Below are positions 1-5,277 of a stretch of DNA of 5,277 bases, piece after piece. The DNA is taken from NCBI GenBank assembly GCA_029548025.1, contig JAKPOE010000053.1:1-5277 (forward strand), read 5' to 3'. Below the pieces are notes generated by a model. It had not been told where the DNA came from. It saw nothing but the letters and a program-made list of their open reading frames with translations, and made no database searches. A program made the translations under genes and the position numbers. The DNA comes from Spirochaetota bacterium. GTDB lineage: Bacteria; Spirochaetota; UBA4802; UB4802. Numbering within the stretch: position 1 is the stretch's first letter; each line of letters begins with the position of its first letter.

Positions 1-738
1 CATTAAAACCTTTTTACGTTTGCCTTTATCGATAGGTCCACTTACAATGATTTTACTTTTAATCAATTCACGCAGTGTTTTCTCAATTTTATACCTATCC
101 TTCATATCTTCAGAGCTTACATTACGTTTTACATCTTCAAGCAATCTATTGCACTCATCATCATCAATATCATTTTTTCGTAGAATCTCTTTAAACGGCT
201 TAAAATAAATATCATTGCTATCTATAACAATATCATCTATAGGTTTTTTCTGTCCTGATGCCACCATATTTTTCAACAACATTTTTAACTCCTGGAACTC
301 TTTTTCTAATTTAATATATGGTTGATCAGTCCTTTCCACCATCACCTCATCTACCGGTGATTTAACAGGATGTGGTGATTCAGTAGTTTTTATATTTGGT
401 TTTTCCATGCCCTGAACTATTAGCTGCTCCAACCCGGTGTTTGGTTTTTGTTGAGGCTGACTTTCTGGTTTATCTATAACTTGCTTTAATAAATCATTAA
501 TATTTTCATTGCCACCAACCGTTAAATCAATATTTTTCCTGGGTTTTAATTTTGAGGGTTTTACATCAGGTATGGCAGCAGTTAACTCAACAAAATCACG
601 CGCAAATAAACCCGTGTTGAATATTCCACCTTCTTTTATATTTTTATGACTAATGGGAATTGCATCATCCCCATGTTCCATTTTCAATTTCATCATAGCT
701 TCATTATAGGTTCTGGCTTTTATCTTTACATATCTCAT
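1..738 (-). CDS. flhF: Flagellar biosynthesis GTPase FlhF, N-terminal 246 residues (3' end outside the window)
   Basis: FlhF is an SRP/FtsY-type GTPase that acts at the cytoplasmic membrane and usually controls where and how many flagella are built, often with FlhG. Reading from ATG at 738-736, the frame is open for 246 codons to the window edge. Residues 1-55 form the B domain: it opens MRYVKIKART, followed by a Y-x-E-A-x-x-K-L-K helix, then G-G-I-F-N-T-G-L-F and F-V-E-L-T-A, the usual FlhF pattern. Residues 56-140 are a Pro/Lys/Gln-rich, probably disordered linker. Residues 141-158 are a charged helix, and about 175-232 resemble the helical N domain. The visible part ends K-G-K-R-K-K-V-L-M, just where the G domain and its P-loop should begin, so the catalytic motifs cannot be inspected. 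The start has a good Shine-Dalgarno site 9 nt upstream and lies 33 nt after flhA, a common flhA-flhF order. The call rests on the B-domain pattern plus gene context. Confidence 0.93.
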   Translation of the reverse strand, partial: MRYVKIKARTYNEAMMKLKMEHGDDAIPISHKNIKEGGIFNTGLFARDFVELTAAIPDVKPSKLKPRKNIDLTVGGNENINDLLKQVIDKPESQPQQKPNTGLEQLIVQGMEKPNIKTTESPHPVKSPVDEVMVERTDQPYIKLEKEFQELKMLLKNMVASGQKKPIDDIVIDSNDIYFKPFKEILRKNDIDDDECNRLLEDVKRNVSSEDMKDRYKIEKTLRELIKSKIIVSGPIDKGKRKKVLM

Positions 739-747
739 TGTTGTATA

Positions 748-754
748 CCTCTCT
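748..754 (-). promoter_or_regulatory. Shine-Dalgarno site for flhF
   Basis: AGAGAGG lies 9 nt before the flhF ATG, inside the 33-nt flhA-flhF gap. It supports Met at 738-736 as the start. The rest of the gap is AT-rich, with no hairpin and no clear -35/-10 pair, so flhF is inferred to be read on the flhA transcript. Confidence 0.8.
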
Positions 755-771
755 TTATAAATGTATTAATT

Positions 772-2853
772 TTATGCTGCCCGTAATAATGCTGTTCCTA
801 TTACATTTACTCTTATTTCAGGAACAATCTCATTATACGATAACACCACAGGGTCCGGAACTTCACGCTCTAACAAGGTAAACAATACACTGCGTATGTG
901 CGGTGACACCAGAAAAACAGGTGCATACCCTGCACTCCTTGCTCTGGAATACGAATCAAATAAACTATCCAGAACCTCCCTGTGAGTATCAGGATCAAGA
1001 CTTATAATTCTTCCTTCTACAGGGTCTTCGTGAATTGATGAACGAATAATTGTTTCAATCTCAGGATCAACTGTAATAACAGATAACGTGTTGTTTTTAT
1101 CTGCATATTCCCTGCATAACTGTCGTGCTAAAGCGACCCTGACATATTCAGTTAACAATCCAATATCTTTGGTATAGTCAGAATAACTTGCCAGCGTTTC
1201 AAGTATTGTAACCATATTACGTATTGAAACACGTTCACGTAAAAGATTTTGTAAAACCTTTTGTATTTCTCCAATACTCAATTTTTTTTCACCAATTAAC
1301 TCATTTACCACTGCAGGATAGTCATTTTTAATTGTATCAATAAGTTGCTGAACTTCCTGCCGTCCCAATATTTCATCTGCATGTCTTCGTATTATTTCGG
1401 TTAAGTGTGTTGCAATGATAGTGGGACAGTCAACCACTGTATAGCCACGACGTTCAGCTACATCCCTGTTATCAGGATCAATCCATATTGCTCTGAGATT
1501 AAATACAGGTTCAGTAAATTCTACTCCTTCTATCTTCTCTTCAACAGTGCCAGGATCCATTGCCATGAGTTTACCAACCTGTAAACTACCATGCCCAACT
1601 TCTACACCTTTGATTAATATGGAATAATCCTGCGGCGGCAATTCCATGTTATCACGTATTCTAATTGGAGGTACTATCAATCCCATCTCAAGGGCACTGC
1701 GCCTGCGTATATTGGTAATTCTATCAAGTAGTGTCCCACCCTGATCAGGATCAGCTAATGGTATCAGGCTATACCCAATCTCCACCTCAAGCGCATCAAC
1801 CTGAATTAATGGGATAACTGATTCTGGTTTATGTGTTTTTAATGCTGCTTCCTTTTGCTCAATTTTGGTTTTTTGCATCTTTTCTTCTTCAGTTTGTTTC
1901 ATGAGATAGCCTAAAGCACCTAAACCTGCAGCAAGCAAAATAAGTGTAATCTTTGGAAATCCCGGAATAATTGCTGACAATCCCAGAGCAGCAGCAGTTA
2001 TCATCAATGCACGGGGCTGTGAACCTAATTGTGTTGATAGATCTTTGCCCAGGCTTTCCTCAGAAACTGCACGTGTTACAATGACACCTGTAGCTGTTGT
2101 AACCATGAGTGAAGGAATCTGAGCAACCAGACCATCACCTATTGATAACAAAGTATAAGTATGAATAGCTACATTAAAACTTTCACCACGCATTACCATC
2201 CCAATAATAAAGCCGCCAATAATATTTATAATGGTTATTAAAATTCCTACTTTAACATCACCCTGAACAAACTTTGAAGCACCATCCATAGCTCCATAAA
2301 AATCAGCCTCTTTCCTTACCTCACGTCTACGATGCAATGCCTCTTCTTCATTTATTATACCATTTGACAAATCAGAATCAATACTCATTAACTTGGCTGG
2401 CATTGCATCAAGTGTAAACCTGGCTGCTACTTCTGCTGTTCGTGTTGCACCTTTGGTGATAACAATAAACTGAACTGCCGTTAAGATTATGAACACAATA
2501 AATCCAATGACATAGTTGCCCCCTACAACAAAATCGCCAAATGTACGGATAATCTTACCGTCAAATGCTGCTCCCTGTAAAAGTATTAATCGCGTTGAAG
2601 AAACATTAAGCGCCAGTCGGTAAACTGTAGTTATGAGGAGCAGAGCTGGAAATACTGAAAAATCAAAAGAACGAGGAACATACATAACAACCAATAGTAT
2701 AAGTATTCCCAGCATAAGGCTGATTGCCAGGAGTAAATCAAGAAGAAAGGTTGGCAGAGGAATCACCAGCATGGTTACAACCGCAATAACGCCAATTCCT
2801 AATAGTATATCGCTTTTTTGCATCCATGAAAAATCATACGTTCTTTCTGCCAT
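772..2853 (-). CDS. flhA: Flagellar type III export gate protein FlhA (FHIPEP family)
   Basis: FlhA is the large inner-membrane subunit of the flagellar export gate. Its cytoplasmic domains form a nonameric ring that receives chaperone-substrate complexes and is tied to proton-motive-force use. The 693 residues match the usual full length (about 690). Residues about 17-135 and 203-317 hold roughly eight hydrophobic segments. Between them lies the FHIPEP signature region at 138-161 (R-T-A-E-V-A-A-R-F-T-L-D-A-M-P), followed by a charged loop and F-Y-G-A-M-D-G-A-S-K-F-V-x-G-D at 185-199. Asp199 fits the conserved Asp that is important for export in Salmonella (Asp208 by motif). A charged, Gln/Glu/Lys-rich linker at 318-345 leads to the cytoplasmic domain at 346-693, with G-Y-S-L-I-P-L, I-K-G-V-E-V-G, Y-T-V-V-D and A-T-H-L-T-E blocks. 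The signature reads MPAKLM where MPGKQM is usual. It starts 14 nt after flhB, with GAGG 6 nt before the ATG. The family call is secure. Confidence 0.98.
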   Translation of the reverse strand: MAERTYDFSWMQKSDILLGIGVIAVVTMLVIPLPTFLLDLLLAISLMLGILILLVVMYVPRSFDFSVFPALLLITTVYRLALNVSSTRLILLQGAAFDGKIIRTFGDFVVGGNYVIGFIVFIILTAVQFIVITKGATRTAEVAARFTLDAMPAKLMSIDSDLSNGIINEEEALHRRREVRKEADFYGAMDGASKFVQGDVKVGILITIINIIGGFIIGMVMRGESFNVAIHTYTLLSIGDGLVAQIPSLMVTTATGVIVTRAVSEESLGKDLSTQLGSQPRALMITAAALGLSAIIPGFPKITLILLAAGLGALGYLMKQTEEEKMQKTKIEQKEAALKTHKPESVIPLIQVDALEVEIGYSLIPLADPDQGGTLLDRITNIRRRSALEMGLIVPPIRIRDNMELPPQDYSILIKGVEVGHGSLQVGKLMAMDPGTVEEKIEGVEFTEPVFNLRAIWIDPDNRDVAERRGYTVVDCPTIIATHLTEIIRRHADEILGRQEVQQLIDTIKNDYPAVVNELIGEKKLSIGEIQKVLQNLLRERVSIRNMVTILETLASYSDYTKDIGLLTEYVRVALARQLCREYADKNNTLSVITVDPEIETIIRSSIHEDPVEGRIISLDPDTHREVLDSLFDSYSRARSAGYAPVFLVSPHIRSVLFTLLEREVPDPVVLSYNEIVPEIRVNVIGTALLRAA

Positions 2854-2859
2854 ACATTA

Positions 2860-2865
2860 CCTCAA
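2860..2865 (-). promoter_or_regulatory. Shine-Dalgarno site for flhA
   Basis: TTGAGG lies 6 nt before the flhA ATG, in the 14-nt gap after the flhB stop codon (TAA, 2870-2868). The close spacing suggests that ribosomes finishing flhB can reinitiate on flhA. Confidence 0.75.
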
Positions 2866-2867
2866 CA

Positions 2868-4028
2868 TTACATCGCAGCTTTATAGTTACGTTTTTTATA
2901 AACTTCAGCATAAATTAAGGAAACTGCATAAAATAAATCTTCAGGGATTATATCACCCACATCAACCCTTTTATACAATTCCTGCGCCAGGGGCCTGTTC
3001 TCAATAATTAAAATACTATTGTCGAGAGCTATCTGGCGTATTGTTAGCGCCATAGTATCAACCCCTTTTGCAATTACCATAGGCGCATACATTGCTTCAG
3101 GTTCATACCGCATAGCTATAGCAAAGTGTGTTGGGTTGGTAACCACAACATCAGCTTTGGGAACCTCCCGGATCATATTGCGCATAATAAGCTCGCGCTG
3201 CATCTCCTGCAAGCGAGCTCGTACATGGGGATCACCAACAGTTTCTTTCCACTCTTCTTTTAATTCCTGTTTAGTCATCTTCAACGATTCAATGTATTCC
3301 CGTTTCTGAAAAACATAATCAGGAATTGATAGCACCAGTATACAAACTGCTGCCCATATAATAATCTTTAAAGCAATAATAGATACATTCTGAAATGCCA
3401 ATCCAACGCTAATATCCGGTGTTTTTATTAATTCTTCAAAATCATTGATGATTACCAGATAACATATAAATCCAATTACAACTACCTTGAAAATTGATTT
3501 AAAAAGATTCATGGCAATCTGTCGTGAAAAAAATATCTTACGTGCCATGGTAGCAGGATCAAATTTTATCTTTGAAAGATCAAATTTTAATGGATGAGTT
3601 GAAATTTGGAATCCTACCTGTGCAATATTACCAATTAATGCTGCAATGACCGTTGCTACAAAAATGGGAATTAATATCTTAAATGATTCAACACCGGAGG
3701 CAATAGCCTCATGAAAAAGGCTCCGCTCAGTAAGATTAAAATGTGAAAAGTTTGTGAGATAGTAATGCATCATCCTGATAATTGTCTCAAAAATAAATCC
3801 ACAAAAAACAACAATGGTTATCATTGCAAAAATAATAACAAGCGCCTGAGGAAGTTCCTCAGTTTTCGCAACCTGACCTTTTTCCCGTGCTTCCCGTAAT
3901 TTTTTTTCTGTTGGCTCCTCAGTTCTACCTTCATCCTCAGCAGCAAAAAGCTGCATATCAAAAACTATAGCCCTGCTTTCAAAAATCACGATTTCAGCAT
4001 CTTTATCTGTAATAGCATACCATTTCAT
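2868..4028 (-). CDS. flhB: Flagellar export gate and substrate-specificity switch protein FlhB
   Basis: FlhB wraps the FliPQR pore and, through its self-cleaving cytoplasmic domain, switches export from rod/hook to filament proteins. The 386-residue frame has the conserved N-terminal block E-G-R-T-E-E-P-T-E-K-K-L-R-E-A-R-E-K-G-Q-V-A at about 33-54. Four hydrophobic segments follow at about 60-83, 117-138, 174-194 and 215-238. A basic/acidic linker with the G-D-P-H-V-R-A-R motif lies at about 265-272. The NPTH cleavage motif is at 298-301 and is intact, so autocleavage between Asn298 and Pro299 is expected. The C-terminal domain is complete (A-K-G-V-D near 320-324, E-N-R-P-L-A near 343-348). 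Its ATG overlaps the fliR stop in ATGA, which supports translational coupling, but no Shine-Dalgarno site precedes it. The 24 residues before the internal Met25 may be a real extension or an over-long start; GTG at 3989 and ATG at 3956 are alternatives. Gene identity is certain, the start less so. Confidence 0.97.
   Translation of the reverse strand: MKWYAITDKDAEIVIFESRAIVFDMQLFAAEDEGRTEEPTEKKLREAREKGQVAKTEELPQALVIIFAMITIVVFCGFIFETIIRMMHYYLTNFSHFNLTERSLFHEAIASGVESFKILIPIFVATVIAALIGNIAQVGFQISTHPLKFDLSKIKFDPATMARKIFFSRQIAMNLFKSIFKVVVIGFICYLVIINDFEELIKTPDISVGLAFQNVSIIALKIIIWAAVCILVLSIPDYVFQKREYIESLKMTKQELKEEWKETVGDPHVRARLQEMQRELIMRNMIREVPKADVVVTNPTHFAIAMRYEPEAMYAPMVIAKGVDTMALTIRQIALDNSILIIENRPLAQELYKRVDVGDIIPEDLFYAVSLIYAEVYKKRNYKAAM
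3126..3137 (-). other. FlhB NPTH autocleavage site codons
   Basis: AAC CCA ACA CAC encodes Asn298-Pro-Thr-His301 of FlhB. In this family the Asn cyclises and breaks the Asn-Pro bond, giving the two-chain FlhB needed for the hook-to-filament export switch. All four residues are canonical, as are the preceding hydrophobic strand (V-V-V-T) and the following F-A-I-A-M-R-Y. Confidence 0.95.
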
Positions 4029-4804
4029 ACTGGCCAGTACCGTATTACCTTAACAATAAATTGAAATGTTCTTTCCAGTGAAACATTCATAACACGAACT
4101 ATTAGAGGCGAAATAAGGATCATCATGCCAAAGGCAACTGCAATTTTAAAGGGAAATCCTAACATCATTATATTCATCTGTGGTGCAGCCTTTGCCAGTA
4201 TTCCCATACTCACTGACATTAAAAACACCACTGCAACAACAGGCAGTGAAATTTTTAACGCTATTACAAACATACCACTGAATGAATGAACCAGAAATTT
4301 TAAAAATACCTGAACACTATCGCCCTTCAAAGCAAAAGCAGGAGCAAGCTCATATGAATTATAGATAGCTTTTATCATAAAATGATGCCCATTAATTGTT
4401 AAAAAAACCAGTAAGCCAATAAAATTTTTCAACTGTCCAATAAGCGGTATTGAAACCTGCGCCAACGGATCAATGACTTCATTGATGCCAAAGCCAATCT
4501 GCACTGCAAAATATTGCGCTGAAAGCTGAAAAGCCGAAAAAACAACGCTTACCAAAAAACCAATATATAAGCCAATGATGATCTCCTGTACCACCATAAG
4601 ATAGTATACCCCCATATTACCCGTAAGAGCAGCCGTACTGATGGATAGTACCGGAAATATTACCAGCGATACAAAGAAGGAAAGCGCACCCCGCATTAAT
4701 AAAGGAATAACTCCACTTGAAAAAAATGGAGCGATCATCATCATTGCCGTCATACGCGCCAGCACCAGAAAAAAACTTTGGAACTGATAAACAAAATATT
4801 CCAT
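4025..4804 (-). CDS. fliR: Flagellar type III export gate protein FliR
   Basis: FliR is an integral membrane subunit of the export pore. It adds the single FliR strand to the FliP5-FliQ4-FliR1 helical assembly. The 259 residues are the usual length. The N-terminus has the A-R-x-x-x-x-x-x-A-P-F-F-S-S-G-x-I-P-x-x-x-R motif at 16-38. Next come Q-E-I-I-I-G-L-Y-I-G-F at 73-83, the re-entrant Q-Y-F-A-V-Q-I-G-F-G-I-N-E-V-I-D-P block at 97-113, T-I-N-G-H-H at 136-141, A-A-P-Q-M-N-I at 206-212 and L-G-F-P-F-K-I at 215-221. About six hydrophobic segments are visible. Its ATG overlaps the fliQ stop by one base (TAATG), with GGAGG 3 nt upstream. Its own stop overlaps the flhB ATG by four bases. No internal defect is seen. 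Confidence 0.97.
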   Translation of the reverse strand: MEYFVYQFQSFFLVLARMTAMMMIAPFFSSGVIPLLMRGALSFFVSLVIFPVLSISTAALTGNMGVYYLMVVQEIIIGLYIGFLVSVVFSAFQLSAQYFAVQIGFGINEVIDPLAQVSIPLIGQLKNFIGLLVFLTINGHHFMIKAIYNSYELAPAFALKGDSVQVFLKFLVHSFSGMFVIALKISLPVVAVVFLMSVSMGILAKAAPQMNIMMLGFPFKIAVAFGMMILISPLIVRVMNVSLERTFQFIVKVIRYWPV

Positions 4805-5076
4805 TATCCTCCACCCAGTTTAGAGATCATCATGAACAATTCTTTTGTGTACGACATCAATGTATGTAAAATCCACGCAGCAAATAATATAAACACAGCA
4901 AAAATTGCGATAATTTTTGGTACAAATGTAAGCGTCTGTTCCTGAATAGATGTAGTGGTCTGGAATATTGATATTATCAGTCCAACAAACATACCTATTC
5001 CAAGGATTGGTGCTGAAACAATCATCGTGACCATGAGAGCTTCGCGCAGCAATTTTACCACTTCTATATCTGTCAT
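4804..5076 (-). CDS. fliQ: Flagellar type III export gate protein FliQ
   Basis: FliQ is the small two-helix hairpin subunit that packs around FliP and FliR in the export gate. The 90 residues match the family length (about 89). Hydrophobic segments lie at about 15-37 and 53-75. They are joined by the conserved turn Q-T-T-T-S-I-Q-E-Q-T-L-T-F-V-P-K at 39-54, which is diagnostic of FliQ. The protein ends K-L-G-G-G, and the Gly codons double as the ribosome-binding site of fliR. The start has AGGAG 6 nt upstream, and fliP ends only 9 nt before it. Confidence 0.97.
   Translation of the reverse strand: MTDIEVVKLLREALMVTMIVSAPILGIGMFVGLIISIFQTTTSIQEQTLTFVPKIIAIFAVFILFAAWILHTLMSYTKELFMMISKLGGG
4808..4812 (-). 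promoter_or_regulatory. Shine-Dalgarno site for fliR inside the fliQ 3' end
   Basis: GGAGG, within GGGTGGAGG, lies only 3 nt before the fliR ATG and is formed by the last Gly codons of fliQ (GGT GGA GGA TAA). With the TAATG stop/start overlap it indicates tight fliQ-fliR coupling. The spacing is shorter than the usual 5-9 nt. Confidence 0.75.
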
Positions 5077-5081
5077 GTTCT

Positions 5082-5087
5082 TCTCCT
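5082..5087 (-). promoter_or_regulatory. Shine-Dalgarno site for fliQ overlapping the fliP stop
   Basis: AGGAGA, with AGGAG 6 nt before the fliQ ATG, shares its first two bases with the fliP TAG stop codon (TAGGAGA). This fixes the fliQ start and suggests reinitiation by ribosomes that have just finished fliP. Confidence 0.8.
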
Positions 5088-5277
5088 ACATAAATGATCG
5101 AACCAGTTCATAGGTCAGCAAATTCCATCCATCTACCAATACAAACAGCACAATCTTAAACGGCAGAGAAATCATAATTGGCGGTAACATAATCATACCC
5201 ATCGCCATCAAGGCGCTTGCTACAATCATATCGATAACAATAAACGGAATAAATATATATACACCCATTTCAAAGGC
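5086..5277 (-). CDS. fliP: Flagellar type III export gate protein FliP, C-terminal 63 residues (5' end outside the window)
   Basis: FliP is the pentameric core of the flagellar export pore. Only the last 63 codons and the TAG stop are present; the frame stays open through the window edge (A-F-E before the internal Met at 5268), so that Met is not the true start. The visible part holds the FliP C-terminal signature: [11 protein letters not shown] at 11-21, the M-G-M-I-M-L-P-P methionine loop at 26-33, the S-L-P-F-K segment at 37-41 and [11 protein letters not shown] at 44-54. The methionine loop reads M-I-M where Salmonella has M-M-M. It is the first gene in the window in transcription order and leads directly into fliQ. 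Confidence 0.96.
   Translation of the reverse strand, partial: AFEMGVYIFIPFIVIDMIVASALMAMGMIMLPPIMISLPFKIVLFVLVDGWNLLTYELVRSFM

Noticed and set aside
20..208. Plus-strand open frame of 62 codons
   Set aside because: It lies antisense within flhF, has a Ser/Leu-rich composition typical of an antisense shadow, and shows no recognisable motif.
739..771. Possible promoter or terminator between flhA and flhF
   Set aside because: TATAAA-like and TATACA-like strings occur but in AT-rich DNA with no paired -35 box and no hairpin; 33 nt is ordinary intra-operon spacing.
2633..3007. Plus-strand open frame of 124 codons across the flhA-flhB junction
   Set aside because: It is antisense to two well-supported genes. 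Its translation is Ser/Arg/Ile-rich with no domain pattern, so it is a shadow frame.
3019..3309. Plus-strand open frame of 96 codons
   Set aside because: It is antisense to the FlhB cytoplasmic domain, including the NPTH site, and has no motif of its own.
4617..4814. Second minus-strand frame of 65 codons overlapping the start of fliR
   Set aside because: It is a shifted frame of the fliR 5' region. The fliR frame carries the conserved motifs and the TAATG coupling.
5086..5268. Reading the fliP piece as a complete 60-residue protein from Met at 5268
   Set aside because: The frame stays open upstream to the window edge with matching FliP residues, so this Met is internal.
2868..5277. Non-flagellar (virulence, injectisome) type III secretion system
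   Set aside because: flhF follows flhA, and FlhA, FlhB and FliP carry flagellar-type motifs and lengths. No injectisome-specific gene is seen.

Overview
The window is a block of six flagellar protein-export genes, all on the minus strand and all pointing towards position 1. In transcription order (high to low coordinate) they are fliP (3' end only), fliQ, fliR, flhB, flhA and flhF (5' part only). FliP, FliQ, FliR and FlhB form the type III export gate, and FlhA is the large nonameric gate subunit that docks chaperone-cargo complexes. FlhF is the SRP-type GTPase that usually sets the number and place of flagella. No plus-strand gene is supported.

Layout: fliP ends at 5086. A 9-nt gap that contains part of a Shine-Dalgarno (SD) site leads to fliQ (5076-4804). 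fliQ overlaps fliR (4804-4025) by one base (TAATG), and fliR overlaps flhB (4028-2868) by four bases (ATGA). A 14-nt gap precedes flhA (2853-772), and a 33-nt gap precedes flhF (738 to the window edge). There is no gap long enough for an internal promoter plus terminator, and I see no terminator hairpin, tRNA, rRNA, CRISPR array, insertion sequence or mobile element. The spacing says one polycistronic, translationally coupled transcript that starts outside the window, probably downstream of fliL/fliM/fliN/fliO-type genes.

Organism: the DNA is AT-rich by eye. The order fliP-Q-R-flhB-flhA-flhF is shared by spirochaetes, Thermotogae, Bacilli and Clostridia. The FlhB N-terminus, with an F-D-x-Q-x-F-A-A-E-D-E-G-R-T-E-type segment, looks most like spirochaete FlhB as I recall it, so a spirochaete with periplasmic flagella is my best guess (about 0.65). 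The genus cannot be named from this sequence.

How the genes work together: FliP, FliQ and FliR build the helical export pore in the centre of the MS ring. FlhB wraps the pore entrance, and its cytoplasmic domain self-cleaves at NPTH to switch export from rod/hook to filament substrates. FlhA forms the ring below the gate and is linked to proton-motive-force use. FlhF acts upstream of assembly at the membrane.

This is a conserved core locus and I do not find a new system in it. The points worth a second look are small: an uncertain flhB start with an N-terminal extension and no SD site, a variant FHIPEP signature in FlhA, a Met-to-Ile change in the FliP methionine gasket, and SD sites built into the ends of upstream genes.
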